Positions 34,677 to 44,877 of a stretch of 64,000 nt of DNA are shown one piece after another. The stretch is taken from positions 1-64,000 of the forward strand of contig NZ_KB890628.1 in NCBI RefSeq assembly GCF_000373185.1. Reading direction: 5' to 3'. Every line of letters starts with the position of its first letter. Positions within the stretch are counted from its first letter, which is position 1. The translations under genes were made by a program, and so were the position numbers. Under the pieces are notes generated by a model. It was not told where the DNA came from. It saw nothing but the letters and a program-made list of their open reading frames with translations, and searched no databases. Source of the stretch: Segatella paludivivens DSM 17968 = JCM 13650. GTDB taxonomy: Bacteria; Bacteroidota; Bacteroidia; Bacteroidales; Bacteroidaceae.

Positions 34677-36956
34677 ATGAAGAAATTGATGATTTCGACA
34701 ATGCTTATGCTTGCGTGCACAAGCTGTCTGGCTTTTAATGCGCAGCAGAAGAAGATTGTGGAGATGATAGGAAAGGTGAATGATTACTGGCAGTCTCATC
34801 ATAAACCCGAAACAAGGGCTTTTTGGGACAATGCTGCTTATCATACCGGTAATATAGAGGCTTACAAACTTACGTCAAACAAACAATGGCTTGAATATTC
34901 CACTAAATGGGCAGAACACAATAAATGGATGGGAGCTACAGAAAAGGATGCCTCGAAATGGAAATATAAGTTGTATGGTGAAGACCAACAGCATGTATTA
35001 TTCGGTGATTGGCAGGTTTGTTTCCAGACATATATTGATTTGTGTAATATTTCTTATGGTTCAAAGGCTGACAGGAATGAAATGCTTAATGACTTCCGTC
35101 TGAAAAGAGCTCTTGAAGTAATGGGATATGAAGCGAATTCAAAGGCTCATGACTATTGGTGGTGGGCAGATGCTCTGTATATGGTAATGCCAGTAATGAC
35201 AAAGATGTATAATTTGACTGGTGATGAGAAATACCTAGATAAACTTTATGATAACATCTGTTACAGTGATAGCATCATGCTAGATAAAAAAACTGGGCTT
35301 TATTTCCGTGATGGTAAATATGTTTATCCACGTCATAAGACGAATAGTGGTAAGAAGGACTTCTGGGCAAGAGGTGACGGATGGGTTCTTGCAGGACTTG
35401 CAAAAGTGCTACAGGATATGCCGCATACATATCGTCATTATGATTTCTTTATCAAAAAATATATTACTCTTGCTGATGCTGTTGCCAAACTTCAGCAGAA
35501 AGAAGGATATTGGACTCGCTCAATGATGGATCCATCTCAGGCTCCAGGACCAGAGACAAGTGGCACCGCTTTCTTTACTTATGGAATGTTGTGGGGAGTA
35601 AACAATGGCGTTCTTGACGCTGCGAAATATCGCCCTGTGATAAACAGAGCGTGGAAATATCTTTCAGAAGAAGCATTGCAGTCTGATGGAAAGATTGGGT
35701 ATGTTCAGCCTATTGGAGAAAAAGCTATACCAGGTCAGGTTGTCGGCAAAGACTCTGAAGCTAATTTTGGAACAGGTGCTTTTCTGCTTGCAGCTTGTGA
35801 ATATGTGAAGTATATTGGAAAGGGATTGCAAAGAATTTCTTTCAACGTTCATAATGGGCTTGATTTTCAGGTTCAGAGATTGGCAGAAGTTAGCCTTGAC
35901 AGTGTATTCGCAGGTTTGGGATGCGGAAATGAAGATGACATCATTGTAAGAGATGCTCATGGAAACGAGATAGAATATCAGAAAAGTTATAATGGTAAAC
36001 TTCTTGTTGATGCATCTGTAAGACCAAATGGAAACGCTGTCTTTTATGTTGAACGAGGACAACATTCCGCAATGAAGAATTTTGTTTATGGTGCGTGCTA
36101 TAAGATAAGAAAAGACGACATTGCATGGGAAAACGACCGAGGTATATATAGGGCTTACGGACCTGCACTTCAAAGGAGTGGGGAAAAGGCTTACGGATTT
36201 GATGTATGGATTAAAAATACTCCTGAACTTGTAATGGACAAGCGTTATAAAGTTGATTATGATGCCAATATTATTGAGGATTCACTTTACAGAATAGGCA
36301 AGAAAGAAGAGGCTAGAGCTATTGACGATGCAACTTCTTTTCATTATGATCATGGCAATGGTATGGACTGTTACAGTGTTGGACCAACTTTAGGTTGTGG
36401 TACTCCTGCATTGATGAAAGACGGAAATATGATTATGCCTTACTGTTATAAAGATTATGAGATATTGGATAATGGTCCATTAAGATTTACAGTGAGACTT
36501 GATTTTAATCCAGTTAGTATTGGAAATGATAAGAATGTAGTGGAACACCGTTTGATAAGTCTTGATAAAGGCAGTAACTTCAATAAGATTACGGTATGGT
36601 ATGATGGTATGAAGTCGGCTTGTAAACTTGTTACGGGTGTTGTTCTTCATAGTTCTGATGGTGCTGTTATTGACAAAGAAACCGTGTTGTATGCCGATCC
36701 TACTGATGATCCAGATAAAAATAATTCACAGATCTATGTCGGTGTATTGTTTCCTAATGGCAACATTACAACAAAGCTAATGACAATCAAGCCGGAGAAT
36801 GGTATTTATGGACATGCTGTTGGTATAAAAGATGATTATCGTGGTGAGAAGTTTACTTATTTATTCGGTTCTGCATGGAGCAAATATGATGTTAGAAATA
36901 TGCAGGAATGGATTGTAAGATCAAAAAGTGCATTGACGGTAGCTAAAGCAAACTAA
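34677..36956 (+). CDS. GH105 unsaturated uronyl hydrolase fused to DUF4861
   Basis: A 759-residue protein with signal sequence (MISTMLMLACTSCLAF, which may be a lipobox). Residues about 25-385 form a GH105/YteR-like (alpha/alpha)6 barrel: HDYWWWADALYMVMPVM holds the first conserved Asp, FWARGDGWVLAGLAKVL the second, and GPETSGTAFFTYGMLWGVN the later loop. The rest, from about 390, is a DUF4861 beta domain found behind such hydrolases. GH105 enzymes cut the 4,5-unsaturated uronic acid left by pectin lyases. No lyase gene is in the window, so the lyase may be elsewhere or the substrate different. Confidence 0.9.
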   Translation: MKKLMISTMLMLACTSCLAFNAQQKKIVEMIGKVNDYWQSHHKPETRAFWDNAAYHTGNIEAYKLTSNKQWLEYSTKWAEHNKWMGATEKDASKWKYKLYGEDQQHVLFGDWQVCFQTYIDLCNISYGSKADRNEMLNDFRLKRALEVMGYEANSKAHDYWWWADALYMVMPVMTKMYNLTGDEKYLDKLYDNICYSDSIMLDKKTGLYFRDGKYVYPRHKTNSGKKDFWARGDGWVLAGLAKVLQDMPHTYRHYDFFIKKYITLADAVAKLQQKEGYWTRSMMDPSQAPGPETSGTAFFTYGMLWGVNNGVLDAAKYRPVINRAWKYLSEEALQSDGKIGYVQPIGEKAIPGQVVGKDSEANFGTGAFLLAACEYVKYIGKGLQRISFNVHNGLDFQVQRLAEVSLDSVFAGLGCGNEDDIIVRDAHGNEIEYQKSYNGKLLVDASVRPNGNAVFYVERGQHSAMKNFVYGACYKIRKDDIAWENDRGIYRAYGPALQRSGEKAYGFDVWIKNTPELVMDKRYKVDYDANIIEDSLYRIGKKEEARAIDDATSFHYDHGNGMDCYSVGPTLGCGTPALMKDGNMIMPYCYKDYEILDNGPLRFTVRLDFNPVSIGNDKNVVEHRLISLDKGSNFNKITVWYDGMKSACKLVTGVVLHSSDGAVIDKETVLYADPTDDPDKNNSQIYVGVLFPNGNITTKLMTIKPENGIYGHAVGIKDDYRGEKFTYLFGSAWSKYDVRNMQEWIVRSKSALTVAKAN

Positions 36957-36971
36957 TTAGTTGTTTATAAT

Positions 36972-37014
36972 AAAAAAGCACGAAGAATGATTATTTATTC
37001 TTCGTGCTTTTTTT
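36972..37014. terminator. Bidirectional terminator after the glycan locus
   Basis: A perfect 17-bp stem (36972-36988 with 36997-37013) with an A-run on the left and a T-run on the right, between convergent genes. Confidence 0.9.
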
Positions 37015-37029
37015 GTCTGTATACTAATA

Positions 37030-37992
37030 TTAAATGTAAGACTCAAGGAATTTTATCTCACCTTTTATATATATATCTTTTGTTGTAGCAGGTATGAGTA
37101 TTGATTCGCCTGCTTCTAAAGAAATATTGTTTCCTTCATTGTCGCTTATATCGGCACTTCCTTTAAGACAAAGGAAGATAACGAAACTGTCAAGATCGCT
37201 ATAGTCTATTGTCATAGGTTCGTTAATGTCATATATAGTTGTGCAGAAATATGGACAGCGTACAAGGCTTACACCTTGATTTTTTTCAGGCTTATAATCT
37301 GTGTGATAGTCATTCTCTACATTGTAGTTAATGCTTTCGGCAGCCTGTTTTGTATGAAGTTGGCGATAGTTTCCGTCTTTATCTTTGCGCTTGAAGTCAT
37401 AAATACGCCATGTGACGTCACTTGTCTGTTGTATTTCAGCAAGGAAGCATCCTTTACCAGTGCTATGTATTCTTCCTGCAGGCAAGAAAAAACAGTCACC
37501 TTCTTTTACAGTATATTCAGCAAGAGCATCAGTGATCGTATCATTTTCAACCATCTTCTCGTATTCTTCAGGTGTGATCTTCTTCTTGAGTCCGATCCTC
37601 AGCTTTGCGTTTTCGTCACTGTTCATGATATACCACATCTCAGTTTTTCCGCGCTTCATGCCTTGCTTTTTGGCAATTTCGTCGTTAGGATGTACTTGAA
37701 TAGACAATTGGTCTTTTGCGTCGATGAACTTAACTAGCAAAGGAAATTCGTTGCCGAAATGTTTGTAGTTTTCTTCTCCTACAAGTTTACCTTTAAGTTT
37801 TGCCAATAAGTCATTTAATTTTGTTCCTGCATATTCGCCTTCAGCTATTATGCTTTCATGGTCTTTTACTCCCGATATTTCCCAGCTTTCACCAACATTT
37901 TCTTGGTTTATAGCCAGGTGTTTAAACGGAATAATTTTGTCGCCACCCCAAATAGTGGATTTCAGTAGTGGATTGAATTTAATAGGTTTCAT
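37030..37992 (-). CDS. manA: Mannose-6-phosphate isomerase (class I)
   Basis: A 320-residue cupin enzyme. The zinc-binding positions are seen in FIDAKDQLSIQVHPND (Gln, His), GKTEMWYIM (Glu) and the later IHSTGKGCFLAEIQQTSD (His). It interconverts mannose-6-phosphate and fructose-6-phosphate in the cytoplasm, feeding mannose use or GDP-mannose synthesis. At 320 residues it is the short bacterial form. It follows dxs in the same direction with a 94-base gap, so co-transcription is possible. Confidence 0.95.
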   Translation of the reverse strand: MKPIKFNPLLKSTIWGGDKIIPFKHLAINQENVGESWEISGVKDHESIIAEGEYAGTKLNDLLAKLKGKLVGEENYKHFGNEFPLLVKFIDAKDQLSIQVHPNDEIAKKQGMKRGKTEMWYIMNSDENAKLRIGLKKKITPEEYEKMVENDTITDALAEYTVKEGDCFFLPAGRIHSTGKGCFLAEIQQTSDVTWRIYDFKRKDKDGNYRQLHTKQAAESINYNVENDYHTDYKPEKNQGVSLVRCPYFCTTIYDINEPMTIDYSDLDSFVIFLCLKGSADISDNEGNNISLEAGESILIPATTKDIYIKGEIKFLESYI

Positions 37993-38086
37993 ATGATATT
38001 TTTAGTTGTGTTTTCATGTAGTCGACGGAAATATCACCAAAACGGTGAATATCTCCATGGCCACTTGTGTATTTTATTGATTATTA

Positions 38087-39982
38087 TCATCTTAAGTTCT
38101 TTATTGCGTCAATGATACTATCAGAATCAATATGGCATATCTTCTGAAGTTCGTCAACAGGTCCGTGTTCAACAAAAGAGTCGGGGATACCCAGACGGGT
38201 AATCTTTGGAGTGTATCCATTGTCACTCATCCATTCAAGGATAGATGAACCAAATCCTCCGTTACGTACTCCGTCTTCGATTGTTATTATGCGATTGAAT
38301 TTCTTTCCTATTTCGTGAAGTAAATTACCGTCTAATGGTTTTAGAAAACGCATATCGTAATGTGCTACACTAAGTGTGTTATCAGAGCCACAATATTCCT
38401 TGATAGCATTCTCAACATTATTGCCGATAGGGCCTAAACTAAGTATTGCAATATCTTTACCTTCATGGAGTTTTCTGCCTGTTCCAACTTCTATTTCTTC
38501 CAATGGACATTTCCAGTCGGTAAGAACTCCGCGTCCACGTGGATACCTAATAACGAACGTTCCCTTATCAGGAAGTTGCGCTGTAAACATGAGACGGCGC
38601 AATTCATGCTCGTTCATCGGGCTTGCTATTGTAATGTTAGGAATAGGGCGCAGTGCTGCCATGTCAAATACTCCATGATGTGTAGGACCGTCTTCTCCGA
38701 CTAATCCTGCACGGTCAAGACATATAACAACAGGCAGATTAAGTATTGCTACATCGTGAATGATGTTGTCGTAAGCCCTTTGACCAAAAGCACTGTATAT
38801 ATTGCAGAATGGCTGTAATCCGTCTTTTGCCATACCTCCAGAGAATGTTATAGAGTGTCCTTCGGCTATTCCAACATCGAATACACGATCAGGCATTTCT
38901 TTCTGCATTATATTCATAGAACAGCCTGTAGGCATAGCAGGAGTAACACCAACTATATTTGGATTCTGTTCTGCAAGTTCCAAAAGTGTTTTGCCGAATA
39001 CATCCTGAAATCTAGGAGGTAGGTTGCTGCTGTCGGCAATCATACGTTCGCCAGTTTCTGGATCAAACTTGCCTGGAGCATGCCATATTGTTGCAGCCTT
39101 CTCAGCTGGCTCATATCCTTTACCCTTTACAGTATGAAGGTGTAGAAGTTTTGGACCTTTCATATTCTTCAGTTGCTGGAGAACCCTTACTATTTCCTTG
39201 ACGTTATGTCCGTCAAAAGGTCCGAAATATCTTATGTTCATACCCTCAAAGATATTTTGCTGATGACTTATCGCACTTTTCAATGCATTATTTAGTCTGA
39301 TGATACCTTTTCTTCTGTCTTCGTTAAGATATCCTTTGCTATGCAGCCATTTGCTAGCTTTGAAGCGCAAACGATTGTAAGTCTCGTTAGTGTCAAGGTT
39401 AAGCAAATACTGTTCCATGCCTCCTACGGCACGGTCAATGGACATATCGTTGTCGTTGAGGATTATCAGTAAATCATTTGGTGTGCTTGATGCGTTGTTT
39501 AGTCCTTCAAATGCTAAACCTCCGCTCATAGCTCCGTCTCCGATAACAGCAACAACATGTCGTTGGTCGTTGTGCTTAGCTGCCACGGCCATACCTAATG
39601 CTGCTGAAATGGAATTACTAGCGTGTCCACATGTAAAAGTATCGTATTCGCTTTCGCGTGGATTAGGGAATGGGCATATACCATGAAACTTACGGTTGGT
39701 ACAGAATTTATCTCTACGCCCTGTAAGTATTTTGTGTCCATAAGCCTGATGTCCAACATCCCATACAATACGGTCTTCTGGTGTATTGTATACGTAATGC
39801 AGAGCAACAGTTATTTCCACAACACCTAGCGATGATGCGAAGTGTCCTGGATTAACAGAAACTTCATCAATAATATCCTCGCGTAGTTCCTTGCAGATTT
39901 CTGGTAACTGTTCAACGTTGAGTTTACGAAGATCTGCCGGATATATAATATTACTTAGTAATCCAAATTTGCTTTTGTCCAT
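38087..39982 (-). CDS. dxs: 1-deoxy-D-xylulose-5-phosphate synthase
   Basis: A 631-residue transketolase-like enzyme started at the ATG at 39982 ([12 protein letters not shown]). ATG at 39997 (five residues more) is also possible; the frame runs to 40033 but that part includes the promoter. The thiamine-diphosphate motif is [18 protein letters not shown]...NDNDMS; the N-terminal [14 protein letters not shown] and the later [15 protein letters not shown], with VRYPRGRG-like VIRYPRGRG, are diagnostic. It makes DXP from pyruvate and glyceraldehyde-3-phosphate, the first step of the MEP isoprenoid route and a precursor for thiamine and pyridoxal. Confidence 0.96.
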   Translation of the reverse strand: MDKSKFGLLSNIIYPADLRKLNVEQLPEICKELREDIIDEVSVNPGHFASSLGVVEITVALHYVYNTPEDRIVWDVGHQAYGHKILTGRRDKFCTNRKFHGICPFPNPRESEYDTFTCGHASNSISAALGMAVAAKHNDQRHVVAVIGDGAMSGGLAFEGLNNASSTPNDLLIILNDNDMSIDRAVGGMEQYLLNLDTNETYNRLRFKASKWLHSKGYLNEDRRKGIIRLNNALKSAISHQQNIFEGMNIRYFGPFDGHNVKEIVRVLQQLKNMKGPKLLHLHTVKGKGYEPAEKAATIWHAPGKFDPETGERMIADSSNLPPRFQDVFGKTLLELAEQNPNIVGVTPAMPTGCSMNIMQKEMPDRVFDVGIAEGHSITFSGGMAKDGLQPFCNIYSAFGQRAYDNIIHDVAILNLPVVICLDRAGLVGEDGPTHHGVFDMAALRPIPNITIASPMNEHELRRLMFTAQLPDKGTFVIRYPRGRGVLTDWKCPLEEIEVGTGRKLHEGKDIAILSLGPIGNNVENAIKEYCGSDNTLSVAHYDMRFLKPLDGNLLHEIGKKFNRIITIEDGVRNGGFGSSILEWMSDNGYTPKITRLGIPDSFVEHGPVDELQKICHIDSDSIIDAIKNLR

Positions 39983-40008
39983 CAATACTTTTAGCATGAT
40001 TATTTGTG

Positions 40009-40039
40009 CAAAGATACTGCAAGCCTCACACAATACAAA
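40009..40039 (-). promoter_or_regulatory. Promoter of dxs
   Basis: TTTG (40039-40036), a 19-bp spacer and TATCTTTG (40016-40009) on the minus strand. The leader is about 5 nt to the ATG at 39997 or 20 nt to the one at 39982. Confidence 0.65.
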
Positions 40040-40245
40040 ATAAAAAATGAAATATTTTATTTAATTACTGTGTGTGTCCCTATCTTAAAGGTTATTTTCA
40101 ATACAGCAGTTCCGTTTTGATGGTATGGTGTTTTTCGTTATTTTAAGATGGTTTCTTTAGGTCTACAAAATAAAGATACCTTGATTGAACCGAAAGCAGT
40201 AAGCTATTTACTCAGAATTATGATAAAGTTCAGATAATTAAGCTA

Positions 40246-40276
40246 AAAAGAGGCAGCTTAATAAGCTGCCTCTTTT
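40246..40276. terminator. Terminator of rubrerythrin gene (bidirectional form)
   Basis: GAGGCAGCTT and AAGCTGCCTC form a 10-bp stem with a 3-nt loop, extended by AAAA on the left and TTTT on the right. Confidence 0.85.
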
Positions 40277-40287
40277 ATGGATATTAT

Positions 40288-40830
40288 TTAATAGTTTTCT
40301 GCACTTATTTCGAAGAAACTCTTTGGGTGATTGCACGTAGGGCAAATTTCTGGAGCTTTCTTTCCGATAATGATATGTCCGCAGTTACGGCATTTCCAGA
40401 TGCGATCGCCATCACGTGAGAATACAATTCCGTCTTTGATGTTTTGCAACAGTTTCAAGTAGCGCTCTTCATGATGCTTCTCAATAGCAGCAACAAGCTC
40501 AAATTTCCTAGAAATCTCATCAAAGCCTTCTTCTTTAGCTTCTTTAGCCATTCGAGCATACATGTCTGTCCACTCGTAGTGTTCTCCGCCTGCAGCGTCA
40601 ACTAAGTTATCCATAGTTGGTGCAAAATCGCCACCATTGAGATACTTAAACCAAAGTTTTGCATGCTCTTTTTCATTTCCAGCAGTCTCTTCGAAAAGAG
40701 CTGCTATCTGCTCATAACCTTCTTTCTTTGCTTTTGAGGCATAATAAGTATATTTGTTACGTGCCATGCTCTCACCTGCAAAGGCGTCATGTAGGTTTTT
40801 CTCTGTTTTTGTACCTTTTAAATCTTTCAT
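40288..40830 (-). CDS. rbr: Rubrerythrin
   Basis: A 180-residue protein. The N-terminal four-helix di-iron domain has the carboxylate ligands in [23 protein letters not shown] and [14 protein letters not shown]; the C-terminal rubredoxin-like domain has CRNCG and CPTC binding one iron. It reduces hydrogen peroxide with NADH-derived electrons and is a main defence of anaerobes against oxygen. A good promoter lies upstream (TTTG 40913-40910, 19 bp, TATCTTTG 40890-40883) and a terminator downstream, so it is single. Confidence 0.96.
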   Translation of the reverse strand: MKDLKGTKTEKNLHDAFAGESMARNKYTYYASKAKKEGYEQIAALFEETAGNEKEHAKLWFKYLNGGDFAPTMDNLVDAAGGEHYEWTDMYARMAKEAKEEGFDEISRKFELVAAIEKHHEERYLKLLQNIKDGIVFSRDGDRIWKCRNCGHIIIGKKAPEICPTCNHPKSFFEISAENY

Positions 40831-40882
40831 ATCGATTTATTATTAATAAGTTATATTGTATTGATGTGTTTATCATCAATGA

Positions 40883-40913
40883 CAAAGATAGATTATATTT
40901 TGAATATATCAAA
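40883..40913 (-). promoter_or_regulatory. Promoter of rubrerythrin gene
   Basis: TTTG (40913-40910), a 19-bp spacer and TATCTTTG (40890-40883), minus strand. Confidence 0.7.
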
Positions 40914-40947
40914 ATGAATTTAGATAATATATATATATTTTAACTAC

Positions 40948-42624
40948 TTATTTAATTTCCTTAGACCTTTCCAATGCTTCATTTATATGGCTGCATATAT
41001 TCTCCTTGCCGATAATATTTTCGAGTTGTGCATGCTCAAGGGTTTTCTTAACGTTTTCGTTAACTCCGGAAAGTATTATTTGTATGCCCTCTTTTTTGCT
41101 CATCATACAGAGATTCGTTAGATTATGTATTCCTGTACTATCGACAAATGGTACTTTCCTCATTCTTATTATTCTTACTTTTGGACGGTCTCCGAATGTA
41201 GCCATTATCTCTTCAAAGCTGTTACCTGCACCAAAGAAATATGGACCATTGATTTCATAAACCTCTACGCCTTTAGGTATTGTCAGATGTTCTAGATTAC
41301 CAAGCATGAAATCACTATTCTCTTCAGATGGATCAATCTCATCGCTTATAACTTTAATGTCTGTTGCTTCTGCTACACGTCTCATGAAAAGTAGGCATGC
41401 ACATACTAATCCAACTTCAATCGCGATGGTTAAATCAAAGAATATTGTTAGAAGGAAAGTTACCCACAATACGATAATGTCGCTCTTGGGATTGTGCATG
41501 ATTCCGATGAATGAACGCCAACCGCACATCTCGTAGCTAACAATTACTAGTACTCCAGCAAGACAAGCCATTGGTATATATTTAGCAAATGGCATTAGAA
41601 AGAGAAATATCAACAGCAATACGCCTGAATGTATTATTCCTGCAATAGGGCTGCGACCACCATTATTTATATTAGTCATTGTTCTTGCTATTGCGCCTGT
41701 TGCTGGTATTCCTCCAAAAATAGGTGAAGCCAGATTTGCCAGTCCTTGTGCAATCAATTCAGTATTTGAATTATGACGTGAGCCAATAACACCATCAGCT
41801 ACAGTGGCAGAAAGTAAAGACTCAATAGCCCCCAGAACGGCAATGACAATCGCAGGAGGAATCAGCGACTTTATAGTGTTGAAAGATAATGCTGGTAATG
41901 TCGCTTCAGGTAGTTTATTGCTTATGGCAAAGTGGTCGCCAATTGTTGTTATTGATGTGATACCTGCATATTTTCTTAACAGCAATGCTGATACCGTCAT
42001 TATTATAATAGCTATCAGTGATCCTGGAATCTTCTTACTGAACTTTGGTGATATAGCGATTACAATAACACTTACAATACCTATTGCTGCATTCCAAGGA
42101 GTAATGGTGCCGATGTTTTGAATATATGCAATCCATTTACTAGAAAAGTCAGCAGGAACATTTGCTATTGAAAGCCCAAGAAGGTCTTTTATCTGTGTAG
42201 TGAAAATGGTTACGGCTATACCGCTTGTGAATCCAATTACAATAGGATAGGGAATGTATTTAATTATTGTACCCAAATGCAACAGTCCGAAAATAATCAA
42301 GAACACTCCTGCCATTATTGTGGCGATGGTTAATCCTTCTATTCCATATTGTTGAATAATACCATATATTATTACGATGAAAGCTCCTGTAGGTCCACCT
42401 ATCTGAACCTTACTTCCTCCGAATAATGATACTATTAGTCCGGCAACGATAGCTGTTATTATTCCCTTTTCAGGTGTTACTCCACTGGCGATACCAAAAG
42501 CTATTGCCAACGGCAATGCCACGATTCCAACAATGATACCTGCCATGAGGTCAGTGATAAACTGTTTACGATTGTAATTTTTTAATGTAGCCACCAGCTG
42601 TGGCTTAAATTCAAATGGTGTCAT
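40948..42624 (-). CDS. SulP-family anion transporter with STAS domain
   Basis: A 558-residue protein started at the ATG at 42624 (MTPFEFKPQL); a TTG at 42651 lies inside the preceding terminator. There are about ten or more membrane segments, with SulP signatures GIVALPLAIAFGIASGVTPEKGI near the N-terminus and NIFGGIPATGAIART-like PIFGGIPATGAIARTMTN. A C-terminal STAS domain (VPFVDSTGIHNLTNL) follows. SulP proteins carry sulfate, bicarbonate or dicarboxylates across the inner membrane; which one is not readable. It follows the HAD gene but has a terminator in between. Confidence 0.92.
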   Translation of the reverse strand: MTPFEFKPQLVATLKNYNRKQFITDLMAGIIVGIVALPLAIAFGIASGVTPEKGIITAIVAGLIVSLFGGSKVQIGGPTGAFIVIIYGIIQQYGIEGLTIATIMAGVFLIIFGLLHLGTIIKYIPYPIVIGFTSGIAVTIFTTQIKDLLGLSIANVPADFSSKWIAYIQNIGTITPWNAAIGIVSVIVIAISPKFSKKIPGSLIAIIIMTVSALLLRKYAGITSITTIGDHFAISNKLPEATLPALSFNTIKSLIPPAIVIAVLGAIESLLSATVADGVIGSRHNSNTELIAQGLANLASPIFGGIPATGAIARTMTNINNGGRSPIAGIIHSGVLLLIFLFLMPFAKYIPMACLAGVLVIVSYEMCGWRSFIGIMHNPKSDIIVLWVTFLLTIFFDLTIAIEVGLVCACLLFMRRVAEATDIKVISDEIDPSEENSDFMLGNLEHLTIPKGVEVYEINGPYFFGAGNSFEEIMATFGDRPKVRIIRMRKVPFVDSTGIHNLTNLCMMSKKEGIQIILSGVNENVKKTLEHAQLENIIGKENICSHINEALERSKEIK

Positions 42625-42634
42625 TAATAAAAAA

Positions 42635-42658
42635 AGAAAGGGGTAATACAATTACCCC
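42635..42658 (-). terminator. Terminator between HAD gene and SulP gene
   Basis: GGGGTAAT (42640-42647) and ATTACCCC (42651-42658) form an 8-bp stem; on the minus strand it is followed by TTTCTTTTTTT just before the SulP ATG. Confidence 0.75.
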
Positions 42659-42682
42659 GAAGTAAAAAAATAAATTTATGCT

Positions 42683-43381
42683 TTATTGGCAAATTTCGCC
42701 GAAATGTTTTATTGTCGTGAGGCGCTTATGATCATAAGTTTCAGATAGTTCCATTTTCCAAGCTACACTGAATGGGACATGAATTGCGTATGCTCCAATG
42801 TTAAGTGCTGGTGCAATATCTGATTTGAAAGAATTACCTATCATAAGTAATTCTTCAGGATGTATGTTGTAGTTCACGCACAGATGCTTGTATTCATGCT
42901 CTGTCTTCTCAGAAACTATGATTATATCGTCAAAGTAGTTGGCAAGTCCCGAACGTTTTATCTTGTTTTCCTGATCTTGAAGCTCTCCCTTGGTAAAGAC
43001 AACCAATTTGTAGTTGTCGTCATTCTTTCTTTCGTTGAGAGTAATAAGTGTGTTTTCAACCTCTGGTAGTGGAGTAGTAGGAAAAGATAGAAGCGATTTA
43101 CCCATTTGTAGTATCTCTTCTATTATGTTTCCCTTTACTTCACCTTCTGAAATCTTAATTGCATTCTCAATCAGTGACATGGTGAATGCTTTAATTCCGT
43201 AACCAAGACAATCCATGTTTGCTTTTTCTATTGCAAACAAAGAGTCAGATACTGTTTCAGCATCAGCATATTTTGAAAGCAACTGACAATACATGTTTTC
43301 AACATTGTCAAAATAGGATTGACAGTCCCAAAGAGTATCGTCAGCGTCTATAGCTATAATCTTGAATTTATCTAGTTTCAT
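42683..43381 (-). CDS. HAD-superfamily hydrolase
   Basis: A 232-residue phosphatase-like protein. Motif I is DADDTLWD (residues 12-19 region, nucleophile Asp first), motif II is VVFTKGE, and the late acidic motif is GNSFKSDIAPALNIG. The layout with an inserted helical cap resembles the YjjG/phosphoglycolate group, so a small phosphate ester such as a nucleotide is likely, but the substrate is unknown. It starts 6 bases after the CobW-type gene, so the two are probably one transcript. Confidence 0.9.
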   Translation of the reverse strand: MKLDKFKIIAIDADDTLWDCQSYFDNVENMYCQLLSKYADAETVSDSLFAIEKANMDCLGYGIKAFTMSLIENAIKISEGEVKGNIIEEILQMGKSLLSFPTTPLPEVENTLITLNERKNDDNYKLVVFTKGELQDQENKIKRSGLANYFDDIIIVSEKTEHEYKHLCVNYNIHPEELLMIGNSFKSDIAPALNIGAYAIHVPFSVAWKMELSETYDHKRLTTIKHFGEICQ

Positions 43382-43387
43382 ACTTTA

Positions 43388-44632
43388 TCAGTCAAGAAGA
43401 ATAGAGTCTAATTGTCTTGTTATCTCATCTTTGTCAAGATGCTGACCTATGAATACAAGTTTTTGCATTCTGTCACCATATTGCTCGTTCCAGTCCTGAC
43501 GCAGTCCTGGCTCACGCTGCATAAGGTCGGCAAGTTCATCTTTCTCCATCGTTGCATACCATTGACCAGCATTGCGAAGATTCATCTGCTTTCCAGCCTG
43601 TTCAAATACATAGCATGTTGCAGGTTCTTCCTTAAACCAGCATATACCCTTGCATCGTATGATATTCTTTGACCATTTTGAAGCTATGAACTCATCAAAT
43701 CCTACAAGATCAAAAGGCTTGCGACGATAATATACAAATGTGCCAATGCCATATTCCTCAACTTCTCCACCTTCGTGATCATGTTCGTGGTGATGATGAT
43801 GTCCTTCTTCATGCTCATGCTCATGTTCATGATGGTGGTGTCCTTCGTGGTCATGTTCTTCGTCTTCGTCTTCGTCATCATCATCATGTTCATCGTCGTG
43901 GTGATGTTCTATTTCGTCAATCCATGCAGCAGAAGTAGCAACTTTATCAAAGTCAAACAGGTGTGTGTTGATAATCTTATCGAGGTCTACATTGCCATAG
44001 TCACATTCAATAATTGTTGCATGTGGCTGCAAAGCTACGATAATTTCTTTTAGACGTTCAAGTTCGCTAGGTTCAACTTCAGATGCTTTGTTAAGCAATA
44101 TGATGTTACAGAATTCAATCTGCTGTATAACTAAGTTCTCGATATCATCTTCAGCTATATTCTGCCTTATGAGATTTTCGCCGTTTCCGAATTCGTCTTT
44201 CATACGCAGTGCGTCAACAACTGTAGTGATACAGTCAAGACGTGCTATACCGCCTTTGATATATTCTGGTCCCATAGTTGGTATAGAACATATTGTCTGT
44301 GCGATAGGTGCTGGTTCGCAAACACCGCTAGCCTCAATTACAATATAGTCGAATTTCTGCATACTTGTGATGTCACGAAGTTGTGCTACGAGATCCATTT
44401 TCAGGGTGCAGCATATACATCCGTTCTGCAATGCAACAAGACTGTCGTCTTTCTGGTCAACGATACCACCTTGCTGTATAAGGTCAGCATCGATATTTAC
44501 TTCACCGATATCATTAACGATTACAGCGAATTTTATACCATGCTTGTTAGATAGAACTTTGTTAACCAATGTTGTCTTTCCGCTACCCAGATAACCTGTA
44601 AGTAGCAGTACTGGTATTTCCTGAAATTTCAT
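43388..44632 (-). CDS. CobW/COG0523 GTPase with His-Asp-Glu-rich metal loop
   Basis: A 414-residue G3E GTPase. Walker A is GYLGSGKTTL (residues 13-22), the metal CXCC motif is GCICCTL, and the Walker B/guanine region is IVIEASGVCEP and LLNKASE. Between the GTPase and the C-terminal CobW domain (VYYRRKPFDLVGFDEF...GICWF) lies a loop of about 55 residues that is almost only His, Asp and Glu. Such proteins hand metal, mostly zinc, to client enzymes. Promoter: TTTG 44725-44722, 20 bp, TAATTTTG 44701-44694. Confidence 0.93.
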   Translation of the reverse strand: MKFQEIPVLLLTGYLGSGKTTLVNKVLSNKHGIKFAVIVNDIGEVNIDADLIQQGGIVDQKDDSLVALQNGCICCTLKMDLVAQLRDITSMQKFDYIVIEASGVCEPAPIAQTICSIPTMGPEYIKGGIARLDCITTVVDALRMKDEFGNGENLIRQNIAEDDIENLVIQQIEFCNIILLNKASEVEPSELERLKEIIVALQPHATIIECDYGNVDLDKIINTHLFDFDKVATSAAWIDEIEHHHDDEHDDDDEDEDEEHDHEGHHHHEHEHEHEEGHHHHHEHDHEGGEVEEYGIGTFVYYRRKPFDLVGFDEFIASKWSKNIIRCKGICWFKEEPATCYVFEQAGKQMNLRNAGQWYATMEKDELADLMQREPGLRQDWNEQYGDRMQKLVFIGQHLDKDEITRQLDSILLD

Positions 44633-44693
44633 AATATATATTGTATTTTATTTTATCTCAATGTTGAGTAATTCCTAAAATTGAACTAGATTG

Positions 44694-44725
44694 CAAAATT
44701 ACTAAAAATCAGTTGGATATACAAA
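44694..44725 (-). promoter_or_regulatory. Promoter of the CobW-type gene
   Basis: TTTG (44725-44722), a 20-bp spacer and TAATTTTG (44701-44694), minus strand. I saw no Zur-type dyad beside it. Confidence 0.65.
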
Positions 44726-44813
44726 AATAAATATATAATTATAGATAACGTTCAGATAATAATGCGCATATACTTATTCTGCTAGTGCAAAATTTAAAAG
44801 AAATATTAATTTC

Positions 44814-44845
44814 TTTGTGTTTCAATACATTAATTATTACCTTTG
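44814..44845 (+). promoter_or_regulatory. Promoter of the C1-type peptidase
   Basis: TTTG (44814-44817), a 20-bp spacer and TACCTTTG (44838-44845); leader about 26 nt to the ATG at 44878. Confidence 0.75.
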
Positions 44846-44877
44846 AAGGCGTAAAAATATTAAAAGTAAACATTATC

